NCBI GenBank assembly: GCA_903877645.1
Contig: CAIRES010000056.1
Span: forward strand, 1-35,238
Origin: an uncultured Bacteroidota bacterium
Lineage (GTDB): Bacteria; Bacteroidota; Bacteroidia; Chitinophagales; Chitinophagaceae
Reading direction: 5' to 3'
Length of the DNA: 35,238 bases
Shown here: piece after piece, positions 15,389 to 22,138 of the stretch
How the letters are laid out: every line of letters starts with the position of its first letter
How positions within the stretch are numbered: position 1 is the first letter of the stretch
Notes under the pieces: generated by a model
Told to the model about the DNA's origin: nothing
Seen by the model: the letters and a program-made list of their open reading frames with translations, nothing else
Databases searched by the model: none
Made by a program: the position numbers and the translations under genes

Positions 15389-16104
15389 TCAAAGCCATCA
15401 TAGTAGAAGATTCGCGCCTGGCCCGTCAGGAGCTGAAAACCATGCTGAAAGACTTTCCGCAGATAACGATAACGGGCGAGGCTGATTCGGCAGAGCAAGC
15501 TTTGACGTTGATCGCCGCAGACCAGCCCGACCTGCTTTTCCTGGACATACACCTGCCCGGAAAAAACGGGTTTGAAATACTACAGGAACTGGACCAGGTG
15601 CCCGCCGTGATCTTCACAACCGCATTCGACCAGTATGCGCTCCAGTCGTTTGAATACAACACCATTGATTACCTGCTTAAACCCATTGTACCTGAGCGGC
15701 TGGAACGGGCGATAAAGAAAGCGGAGGAACAGCTACAGCAGCGGGGAACAGCCGTACGCATAGAAAAACTAACGGCCGCAGGCCGCATATTTGTAAAAGA
15801 CGGCAATAAATGCTGGTTTGTAACCATAGGCGACATCCGCCTGTTCGAATCGAAAGGGAACTATACCCAGATCTTCTTTGACAAGAACAGCCCGCTCATA
15901 CTCAAGTCCATACAGCACATAGAGGACACGCTTGATAACCAGCAGTTTATACGCGTGAACCGGCAGCAGATCGTGAACGCAAAATTCATCAATAACGTAG
16001 CCGAAACATTCGGAGGCCGCCTGAAACTGACCCTCACCGGCAACGAAACAATTGAAGTATCGCGCAGGCAGGCCAACAAAATAAGAGAGCTGTTTAGCCT
16101 TTGA
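15385..16104 (+). CDS. LytTR-family response regulator
   Basis: The 239-residue protein has an N-terminal receiver domain with the acidic pair in IIVEDSRLARQEL, phospho-Asp near 53 in LLFLDIHLPGKNGFEIL, Thr in IFTTAFDQYAL and Lys in DYLLKPI. A C-terminal LytTR DNA-binding domain covers about 130-238 (RIFVKDGNKCWFVTIGDIRLFESKG..., then FIRVNRQQIVNAKFINNV). It forms one unit with the hydrolase and kinase genes. LytTR proteins bind paired direct repeats, and a matching candidate lies at 12858-12889 ahead of the operon. A terminator follows at 16121. Confidence 0.93.
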   Translation: MIKAIIVEDSRLARQELKTMLKDFPQITITGEADSAEQALTLIAADQPDLLFLDIHLPGKNGFEILQELDQVPAVIFTTAFDQYALQSFEYNTIDYLLKPIVPERLERAIKKAEEQLQQRGTAVRIEKLTAAGRIFVKDGNKCWFVTIGDIRLFESKGNYTQIFFDKNSPLILKSIQHIEDTLDNQQFIRVNRQQIVNAKFINNVAETFGGRLKLTLTGNETIEVSRRQANKIRELFSL

Positions 16105-16120
16105 TCGGCTTCAATAAAAA

Positions 16121-16151
16121 AATGCCCCAAACTTCAGTGTCCGGGGCTTTT
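16121..16151 (+). terminator. intrinsic terminator after the LytTR operon
   Basis: GCCCC at 16124-16128 pairs with GGGGC at 16143-16147, followed by four T and preceded by a run of A. It could therefore work in both directions between the convergent LytTR and arginine decarboxylase genes. Confidence 0.7.
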
Positions 16152-16172
16152 CAATATGATTAGGTCCTGAAA

Positions 16173-16202
16173 TGGAATTTGGATTTTGAACACTGGAATT
16201 TA
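16173..16202. repeat. 30-bp AT-rich dispersed repeat, copy 1
   Basis: It begins TGGAATTTGG and ends CTGGAATTTA. The copy at 32202-32231 differs at three of 30 positions. The copy here runs into the stop codon of the arginine decarboxylase gene. Related TTCCAAATACC-type sequence also appears on the opposite strand near 2388-2400 and 32136-32158. Confidence 0.6.
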
Positions 16203-17615
16203 TCTTATATACCCCAGTATCTTCAACATACTTTGTGGTGTCTGCTCCTTGGCATACAGCCAGTCTTCCAGGTTGCCGTCCTTGTCGTACTCCACCACTA
16301 TATGCTTCGGCGATGGTATCATACAGTGCTTGATGCCGCCATAGCCCGCAAGCTGGTCCTGGTAAGCCCCGGTATGGAAGAAGCCGATGTAAAGAGGGTC
16401 TTTCCCCTTTTCCTTATCCAGCTTGGGCAGGAACACCGCATTAATATGCTCCTCCGATGTGTAGAAGTCATGGCTATCGCAGGTAAGGCCACCGAGGTGT
16501 ACCTCCTGGTATTCCTTGTCCCATTTATTGATGGGCAGCATCAGGAACTTTTCACCAATGCCCCACGTATCCGGTAGTGTGGTGATGAACGAGCTGTCTA
16601 TCATGTACCATATTTCACGGTCGTTCTGCATCTTTTCATCCAGCACGCTATAAACTACTGCGCCGGCCTCCCCTACTGTAAAGGAGCCAAACTCTGTATA
16701 AATATCCGGCACATCTACTTTGTTCTTTTTGCACACTTTCTTTATCGTAGATACAATCTCGTTGACCATATAATTGTAATCATAGTCAAATCCCAGCGAA
16801 TGCTTGATGGGCAGGCCACCACCTATGTTCAGGCCTTCCAGTTCAGGGCATACTTTCTTCAACTGGCAATACAGGTTCAGCACCTTGTTCAGCTCGCTCC
16901 AGTAATACACATCATCCTTTATGCCTTTGTTCATAAAGAAGTGTACCATCTTCAGCCTGAATTTGTCATTGCCCTTGATCTTGTCCACATAAAACTCAAG
17001 TACATCCCTGCTGCGTATACCGAGGCGGGAGGTGTAAAAGTCGAACGTAGGTTCTTCCTCGCTCGCTATGCGGATACCGATATTCACCGGGTCCTTCGCG
17101 CGGATGGATTTTTTATAGTCGTCAAACTCGTTCTTATTGTCAATGATCGGTATCACATTCTTGAAACCCTCGTTGATGAGTTTGGCAATACTGCGCGTAT
17201 AGGTGCGGGTCTTAAAACCGTTACAGATGATGTAGGTTTCCTTGGTTATTTTACGGCGTTTATACAGCGCGCGAACAATATCCAGGTCATACGCAAATGA
17301 TGTTTCGAGGTTCACACCATGCTTCAGCGCTTCCTCCACTATAAAAGAAAAATGCGAGCTCTTGGTACAATAGCAATACACATACTTACCATCGTACTTA
17401 TTCTTCCTGATGGCATCGGCAAACATTTTTTTCGCCTTATTGATCTGCATCCCTATTTTGGGCAGGAAGGTCATTTTAAATGGCGTTCCGTACTTCTCTA
17501 TAAGAGCGGAGATGTCTACTCCGTTAAATTCTAATGTGTTATTGTCATTCACATCAAACCCTTCCTGCGGAAAATGGAAGGTTTGCTGTACGAGATCAGA
17601 ATATGTATTATTCAT
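16200..17615 (-). CDS. speA: arginine decarboxylase, Bacteroidetes type (fold III PLP)
   Basis: The 471-residue protein matches the Orn/DAP/Arg decarboxylase group 2 fold. The N-terminus YSDLVQQTFHFPQEGFDV and the PLP-lysine region YCYCTKSSHFSF (Lys near 85) are characteristic of the roughly 460-residue arginine decarboxylases of Bacteroidota. The glycine loop GLNIGGGLPIKHS (about 263) binds the PLP phosphate, and the C-terminal active-site Cys/Asp is in LTCDSHDF (about 378). The enzyme would decarboxylate arginine to agmatine at the start of spermidine synthesis in the cytoplasm. Other family members act on diaminopimelate or carboxynorspermidine, so substrate is by similarity. No agmatine-using gene adjoins. 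It is monocistronic here and convergent with the LytTR operon. Confidence 0.82.
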   Translation of the reverse strand: MNNTYSDLVQQTFHFPQEGFDVNDNNTLEFNGVDISALIEKYGTPFKMTFLPKIGMQINKAKKMFADAIRKNKYDGKYVYCYCTKSSHFSFIVEEALKHGVNLETSFAYDLDIVRALYKRRKITKETYIICNGFKTRTYTRSIAKLINEGFKNVIPIIDNKNEFDDYKKSIRAKDPVNIGIRIASEEEPTFDFYTSRLGIRSRDVLEFYVDKIKGNDKFRLKMVHFFMNKGIKDDVYYWSELNKVLNLYCQLKKVCPELEGLNIGGGLPIKHSLGFDYDYNYMVNEIVSTIKKVCKKNKVDVPDIYTEFGSFTVGEAGAVVYSVLDEKMQNDREIWYMIDSSFITTLPDTWGIGEKFLMLPINKWDKEYQEVHLGGLTCDSHDFYTSEEHINAVFLPKLDKEKGKDPLYIGFFHTGAYQDQLAGYGGIKHCMIPSPKHIVVEYDKDGNLEDWLYAKEQTPQSMLKILGYIR

Positions 17616-17776
17616 CTACAGATAAAAAGGTGTTGTGAATTGTTAGACCTTATGAAAAACAAAAATAATTATTTACATCAAGGAATTGGATTATTTTTTT
17701 GGTAAAGTTATATCAGGAGCGCACCAGCCTATAAGCATATTAAATATTCAACATTCATCTGTTATTCTGTGGTAAG

Positions 17777-17810
17777 TTTTTACATAAAAGACCATATATA
17801 CTTACCTTTG
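17777..17810 (+). promoter_or_regulatory. candidate promoter of the MarR-family gene
   Basis: TACCTTTG at 17803-17810 is a perfect TAnnTTTG -7 element. TTTT at 17777-17780 lies where the weaker -33 box is expected. The ATG begins only four bases after the box, so the transcript may have almost no leader. Confidence 0.55.
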
Positions 17811-17814
17811 CAGC

Positions 17815-18264
17815 ATGAAGTTAGAGGAGGCCATATTATCGGGCAAGTTTGCGGATGAAAAGCATAAGGCGACAATAAACATCCTGTACACCGCTTACTG
17901 GTTGAAAGACCGGATCAGCAGCTTATTGAAAAAAGAAGACCTTACTATGGAGCAGTACAATGTGCTGCGTATCCTCAAAGGGCAGCACCCCGAGCAGCTT
18001 TGTGTTAAAGACATAGCAGCCCGCATAATAGAAAAGAGTTCCAACGTACCCCGTATCGTTGATCGCCTCGTACTCAAAAAGCTGGTAAAACGTGCCCCCT
18101 CCAAAGCCGACAAACGCGAAACACTCATCTCCCTCACCGAAAAAGGTATTACTGTTTTAGAAAGCGCAACCGTGCTGATCGAACAGGTAAACGACAGCAT
18201 CAATGCCATTACAGATAGCGAGTCAAAACAACTAAATGAACTGCTCGAAAAGATGCGGATGTAA
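17815..18264 (+). CDS. MarR-family transcriptional regulator
   Basis: The 149-residue protein has the winged-helix layout of MarR regulators: an N-terminal dimerisation helix, then LTMEQYNVLRILKGQHPEQLCVKDIAARIIEKSSNVPRIVDRLVLKKLVKRAPSKADKRE split over helix-turn-helix and wing, with the family signature of a D-K-R-E wing. The C-terminal helix (about 115-148) completes the dimer interface. MarR proteins sense small ligands and usually repress neighbouring genes. The gene lies directly upstream of the cobalamin riboswitch locus on the same strand, but about 200 bases and a palindromic repeat separate them. A role there is possible but not shown. Confidence 0.9.
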   Translation: MKLEEAILSGKFADEKHKATINILYTAYWLKDRISSLLKKEDLTMEQYNVLRILKGQHPEQLCVKDIAARIIEKSSNVPRIVDRLVLKKLVKRAPSKADKRETLISLTEKGITVLESATVLIEQVNDSINAITDSESKQLNELLEKMRM

Positions 18265-18333
18265 CTTATCCACTATCAGGCAATAACCTCGCCGAACGAA
18301 GATCTCACATAGTCACCCAAACAACAACCCGCT

Positions 18334-18358
18334 GTAGGGGCCGGGCTTGCCCCTGCCC
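18334..18358. repeat. GTAGGGGCC palindromic repeat, isolated copy
   Basis: This 25-base palindromic element begins GTAGGGGCCGGGC and ends GCCCCTGCCC. It is identical to the copy at 35132-35156 and one base different from 35190-35214, where it forms a 58-bp tandem array. CTCGCACCGG follows, resembling the CTCGCGCAG junction of the array. Confidence 0.75.
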
Positions 18359-18447
18359 ACCTCGCACCGGACAGCACTCCTGCTAGGGAACATAGCAGCT
18401 AAAAACAACACAATTCGTTTCAAAATCTCTTTTTCCAATAAATTCCC

Positions 18448-18455
18448 TACTTTTG
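18448..18455 (+). promoter_or_regulatory. -7 element of the B12-riboswitch operon
   Basis: TACTTTTG matches TAnnTTTG exactly and places the transcript start near 18461, at the first bases of the riboswitch. No clear -33 box was found; TTTTTCC lies about 13 bases upstream. Confidence 0.6.
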
Positions 18456-18460
18456 TCCCG

Positions 18461-18632
18461 CAATGGTTTCCTCACGCTTGCGTGATGATGAAAAGGGAAC
18501 CGGGTGTAAATCCCGGACATTACCCGATGCTGTAAGCTCCGAATGAGCTTTTTTGCTACCTGTGCCACTGTTCGCCACCCGGCGGATGGGAAGGCCGCAA
18601 AAAAGCGGAGTAAGTCAGAAGACCTGCCTTTG
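18461..18632 (+). promoter_or_regulatory. cobalamin (AdoCbl-type) riboswitch
   Basis: All conserved blocks occur in order: GATGATGAAAAGGGAA (ending 18499), GGGTGTAAATCCCGG at 18502-18516, CCCGATGCTGTAA from 18523, TGCCACTG at 18563-18570, GGGAAGG at 18588-18594, and the B12 box AAGTCAGAAGACCTGCC at 18612-18628. This RNA binds cobalamin and lowers expression of downstream uptake genes when B12 is plentiful. A hairpin CCCGG...CCGGG at 18634-18651 follows at once and is probably part of the expression platform. No T-run follows it, so control may be at translation or through a longer fold over the roughly 150 bases before the first start codon. Confidence 0.96.
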
Positions 18633-18782
18633 CCCCGGTATATAACCCGGGAGTAACTTATCGCTGCTTTCGGGAAAAAAAGCACAGGTGAGATAAAAGC
18701 AGGGCGTTCCTGCGTTTCTCTGTATCTGATCAATTCCCCTTTGCTGCATTTTATTGATTTGTTTTTAAAAACCAACTCATAT

Positions 18783-19751
18783 ATGCGCACATCTACGCTC
18801 CTGTTTTCTGCCCTATTGCTGGGCACAACGGCCTTAAAGGCCCAGACCGTCGCCACGTTCGATGATCTCACCCTACCCCATGCCGACACATTCTATGTCA
18901 ACTACTCTGCATCCGGCACCGATGTAGGTTTTAATGACGGCCTCGCTCACTTCCCGTGCGTTTATGATACGTCTTTCGGCGGTTTCTGGACCAGTGGCTT
19001 CGCTTATTCCAATATGCGCGACAGCGTTACCAGTGGCTTCGGCAACCAGTATGCCGCCAAAACAGACACCGGTTGTGGCCCGTCTGCCAACTATGCTGTA
19101 GCCTACGGCGAGACCAATTACGTTACCCTCCGTGGGTCTGCCGTTGGCAAGCCTGTAGCTGGCTTCTATCTCACCAACAGCACTTATGCAGCCAATAGCA
19201 TGAGGGACGGTGACTTCTTCGCCCGTAAATTCCATAACGGCGATTGGTTCAAGCTTACGGTTCGTGGCTACATGCACGGCATCGCATCTGTCGATAGCGT
19301 TACTACCTACCTCGCCGACTACCTCTTCCCCGATACCAGCATGAACTACATCCTGCGTACGTGGCAGTGGGTGGACCTGTTGCCGCTCGGCAATGTGGAC
19401 AGCATCAGCTTAACACTTTCTTCTACCGATAACGGTTCTTTCGGCATGAACACCCCTGCCTATTTCTGCATCGACAATTTCACTACACAGGAGTCTTCAC
19501 TGGCTGTACACAGCACACAGGCTGCAATGGCAAAGGTTTACCCCAACCCTGCAAAAGACCTGCTGTATGTAGACCTGAATGACAATTCAATACAAACTGT
19601 TACTGTATTGAACATGGCCGGACAGGTGATCGGCACTTATGCCCCTTCAAGTCATATCGAAATAAATACCTCATCTTTACCGGTAGGAATATACGTACTT
19701 CAAATGACCGGCAATGGCAAAACCGCAACTGCGAAATTCATAAAACAATAA
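18783..19751 (+). CDS. DUF4465 surface protein with T9SS sorting domain (BtuH-like candidate)
   Basis: The 322-residue protein has a signal peptide (MRTSTLLFSALLLGTTALKAQ). A DUF4465 beta-sandwich covers about 22-240: WTSGFAYSNMRDSVTSGFGNQYAA, SANYAVAYG, GFYLTNSTYAANSMRDGDFFARKFHNGDWFKL, YLADYLF, then FGMNTPAYFCIDNF. The last 75 residues form a type A T9SS sorting domain (VYPNPAKDLLYVDL..., then NTSSLPVGIYVLQM...KFIKQ). It should cross the outer membrane by T9SS and be anchored outside or released. It is the first gene after the cobalamin riboswitch. DUF4465-type proteins accompany BtuB/BtuG in gut Bacteroidota and, as I recall, include the B12-binding BtuH group, so cobalamin capture is a strong inference. 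The ATG at 18783 was preferred because the signal peptide begins there. Confidence 0.88.
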   Translation: MRTSTLLFSALLLGTTALKAQTVATFDDLTLPHADTFYVNYSASGTDVGFNDGLAHFPCVYDTSFGGFWTSGFAYSNMRDSVTSGFGNQYAAKTDTGCGPSANYAVAYGETNYVTLRGSAVGKPVAGFYLTNSTYAANSMRDGDFFARKFHNGDWFKLTVRGYMHGIASVDSVTTYLADYLFPDTSMNYILRTWQWVDLLPLGNVDSISLTLSSTDNGSFGMNTPAYFCIDNFTTQESSLAVHSTQAAMAKVYPNPAKDLLYVDLNDNSIQTVTVLNMAGQVIGTYAPSSHIEINTSSLPVGIYVLQMTGNGKTATAKFIKQ

Positions 19752-19757
19752 TTCCCC

Positions 19758-19789
19758 GGTGTGCCACACTTATCAAAGTGTGGCACACC
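19758..19789 (+). other. perfect 14-bp hairpin between two genes of the B12 operon
   Basis: GGTGTGCCACACTT (19758-19771), loop ATCA, then AAGTGTGGCACACC (19776-19789). It begins six bases after the DUF4465 stop and ends 21 bases before the next start. TTAATTA, not a T-run, follows, so it looks more like an mRNA-stability or processing element than a full terminator. Confidence 0.75.
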
Positions 19790-19810
19790 TTAATTACCAA
19801 ATACCAAACA

Positions 19811-20815
19811 ATGAAAATGCTCGCTCTATCCATACTCGCCACACTTGCCTTGCACAGCATCGCCAGCTCGCAATACGCGCCGCAGGCGGGCCTGCCCGGC
19901 AGCACTGCTATCAACGCAACAGACAGCCGGTTCACGGGCTGGGCCACACAATGCACTGTACAGCGTGGCTATATGGATATTGCCAATCCCTCCGGCGGCT
20001 ATGCCTCCCTCGGCGACAGCAGCCTTGCCATTGGCCCGCCCGACCATACTATTGTGAGCCTGGGCGATAGCGGTATTGCCACACTCTCTTTTGCCTACCC
20101 AATCTACGATGGCCCGGGCGCAGACTTTGCCATTTTCGAGAACGGCTTTCTTGATGTAGCCAACGACTCTCTTGCTTTCCTTGAGCTGGGTTTCGTAGAG
20201 GTTAGCTCTGATGGCGTCAACTATTTCAGGTTCCCGGCAACTTCTAATACCGAACAGAACGTACAGCTCACCAACGACGATTATATCAATGCCATTGGAC
20301 TCAATAACCTAGCCGGCAAATACATCGGCATGTACGGCACCCCTTTCGATCTCAGCGAATTGACCGGCATCAGCGGGCTGGATGTGAACAACATCACCCA
20401 CATACGCATCATAGATGTGGTGGGTAGCATATCAGGCCACGCCTCGCACGATAAGGATGGCAGGGTCATTAACGATCCCTACCCCACGGCATTTGCATCA
20501 GGTGGTTTCGATCTCGACGCTGTTGGCGCTATCCACCAAACGGGCAACGCAGCAGTAAGCACAGTAGCCAACCATATTCCTATTACAACGTACCCCAACC
20601 CCGCATCAGATGAGCTGCACATAGGCATACAAGGTGCCATCGCCGAAGGGTTATCTGTAGCCATAGTTACCATCTCCGGCAAAGAATTGCAGCAGCTTTC
20701 CTTGACCGCTGCCAACACAACCATTCCTGTATCCGCATATCCTCCCGGCATGTACTTCCTTCAGTTTCACGATGCTAATGGCACCAAATGGGTAGAAAAA
20801 TTCACCAAACGCTGA
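19811..20815 (+). CDS. surface protein of the B12 locus with T9SS sorting domain
   Basis: The 334-residue protein starts at the ATG at 19811, which opens a signal peptide (MKMLALSILATLALHSIASSQ); the upstream ATG at 19778 lies within the hairpin. The mature part has a conserved-looking beta-rich region: FTGWATQCTVQRGYMDIANP, SLGDSSLAIGPPDHTIVSLGDSG, GADFAIFENGF, VEVSSDGVNYFRF and THIRIIDVVGS. The last 75 residues form a T9SS type A domain (TYPNPASDELHIGIQ..., then VSAYPPGMYFLQF...KFTKR). I know the pattern as an unnamed cell-surface protein often near BtuB-like receptors. Its place between DUF4465 and BtuG-like genes suggests cobalamin or corrinoid capture. Its last 28 bases overlap the next gene. 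Confidence 0.8.
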   Translation: MKMLALSILATLALHSIASSQYAPQAGLPGSTAINATDSRFTGWATQCTVQRGYMDIANPSGGYASLGDSSLAIGPPDHTIVSLGDSGIATLSFAYPIYDGPGADFAIFENGFLDVANDSLAFLELGFVEVSSDGVNYFRFPATSNTEQNVQLTNDDYINAIGLNNLAGKYIGMYGTPFDLSELTGISGLDVNNITHIRIIDVVGSISGHASHDKDGRVINDPYPTAFASGGFDLDAVGAIHQTGNAAVSTVANHIPITTYPNPASDELHIGIQGAIAEGLSVAIVTISGKELQQLSLTAANTTIPVSAYPPGMYFLQFHDANGTKWVEKFTKR

Positions 20816-21858
20816 TCATAGCACTGTGCTGTCTATGGGTATCTTGCAAAAAAGATAAGCCAGCGCCCATCAATAACACGGCGCCCACAGGTTCAGGCTC
20901 TGTGTACATCGTATGCGAGGGTCAGTACACCGCGGGTAATGCCTCTTTATATGCCTACCAGCCCGCCACCAAAACTGTTTATGGCGATCTCTATAAATCA
21001 GCCAATGGCCGGGACCTGGGTGATGTTTTTCAGAGTTTGTCATTGGTCAATGATAAATTCTTTTTATGCATCAACAACTCCGCCAAAGTAGCCGTAATTG
21101 ACACCCACACATACAAACTGGTCACCAGCATCAGCCTGCCCGGCCCACGGTATATACTACAGGTCAGCAGCAGCAAGGCCTACGTTTCCAGCCTGTACCA
21201 CAACAAAGTATATATCCTCAACACACAGAATTATACCGTAACGGATAGCATTACGCTACCCTATAAAAACACAGAAGGCATGTGCATCTACAACACCGAT
21301 GCCTTCATCTGCACCTGGGATAGCACCGGCAATAAGATATACAAAGTGGATGCCCTTACTGATAAAGTAACTCAAACCATACAAGTGGCAGGCTATGCCC
21401 CCAAAGAGATATTGCTCGACAAAGAACAAACCCTTTGGGTGCTTGCCGGTGATGGCCTGCAGATAGGCAAGATCGCTACCCTCACACGTATAGATCCTTC
21501 TACAGGTAACATACTGGCATCCTGGCAATTTCCTCCAAATGCCGAGCCTGTAAAGCCCGTCTTCAACACCACCAAAGACACCCTGTACTTCATCGAGGCC
21601 AACCAATTTGGCAGCTCCGACAACAATGGCATCTACCGTATGGGCATCCACGATGCCACACTACCCCCACAGCCATTAATAGCCGCCCGTGCATTACAAT
21701 ATTTCTGGGCCCTCGGCATAGACCCGGCCACAGGCTACATATATGTCGGCGACCCAAAAGGGTTCATACAAAACGGGAGTGTGCATATTTACACACAAAA
21801 TGGAGCACCAATAGATAGCTTTGCCGTAGGCGTAGGCCCGGGGCATTTTTATTTTTAA
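20788..21858 (+). CDS. BtuG-like beta-propeller surface lipoprotein (DUF5074/YncE type)
   Basis: The 356-residue protein has a lipoprotein signal (MGRKIHQTLIIALCCLWVSCKKD, lipid Cys at 20). About seven blade-like repeats follow: GSVYIVCEGQYTAGNASLYAY, KVAVIDTHTYKLVTSISL, KVYILNTQNYTVTDSITL, KIYKVDALTDKVTQTIQV, TRIDPSTGNILASW and so on to SFAVGVGPGHFYF. The N-terminal EGQ-TAGNASL element is typical of DUF5074, the family that includes BtuG-like proteins. BtuG binds cobalamin very tightly on the cell surface and docks on BtuB. The start overlaps the previous gene by 28 bases, the only start that gives the lipobox, so translation is coupled. Function in B12 capture is inferred from family and from position between riboswitch and TonB receptor. 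Confidence 0.85.
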   Translation: MGRKIHQTLIIALCCLWVSCKKDKPAPINNTAPTGSGSVYIVCEGQYTAGNASLYAYQPATKTVYGDLYKSANGRDLGDVFQSLSLVNDKFFLCINNSAKVAVIDTHTYKLVTSISLPGPRYILQVSSSKAYVSSLYHNKVYILNTQNYTVTDSITLPYKNTEGMCIYNTDAFICTWDSTGNKIYKVDALTDKVTQTIQVAGYAPKEILLDKEQTLWVLAGDGLQIGKIATLTRIDPSTGNILASWQFPPNAEPVKPVFNTTKDTLYFIEANQFGSSDNNGIYRMGIHDATLPPQPLIAARALQYFWALGIDPATGYIYVGDPKGFIQNGSVHIYTQNGAPIDSFAVGVGPGHFYF

Positions 21859-21921
21859 ACAACAATAAAACCACTACAATAAATAAGCGTAATATTCGTG
21901 CTGGAAACTCCCCTGTTCGGC

Positions 21922-21965
21922 GCCCTGAAAGGGCAAAATCCCTTAGCGGTGGGCAACGCCCATCG
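21922..21965. repeat. pair of short palindromic repeats upstream of the TonB receptor gene
   Basis: GCCCTGAAAGGGC (21922-21934) and CGGTGGGCAACGCCCATCG (21947-21965) are adjacent small hairpins. A partial third element, CCTAAAGGGCAAAATTATG, follows. The GCCC-TGAAA-GGGC-AAAAT layout recalls the CCCC-GAA-GGGG-TGNCATTAT repeats at 26599 and 26649. Confidence 0.6.
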
Positions 21966-22040
21966 ACTCGCGATAAACACAACACAAAACTCCTAAAGGG
22001 CAAAATTATGACAGATGAAAATAAAACAACAATGCTGGAA

Positions 22041-22110
22041 CATAGCCCACGGTTTCAACCGTGGGTAAAATACAGCAACGAAACACATAACCGTTTCAAC
22101 GGTTTAAATT
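22041..22110. repeat. two-hairpin dispersed palindromic repeat, copy 2
   Basis: CCCACGG-TTTCAA-CCGTGGG (22046-22065), then 23 bases later AACCG-TTTCAA-CGGTT followed by TAAATT. It is the partner of the copy at 2431-2500, with matched order, spacing and compensatory stem changes. It lies 29 bases before the TonB receptor start, inside the presumed operon, so it would be in the mRNA. Confidence 0.75.
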
Positions 22111-22138
22111 AGATTACACATTAGGATATGACAACACC

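Noticed and set aside
17815..18264. MarR regulator as the controller of the B12 operon
   Set aside because: Only its position suggests this; the riboswitch already explains control, and no paired inverted operator was found at the operon promoter.
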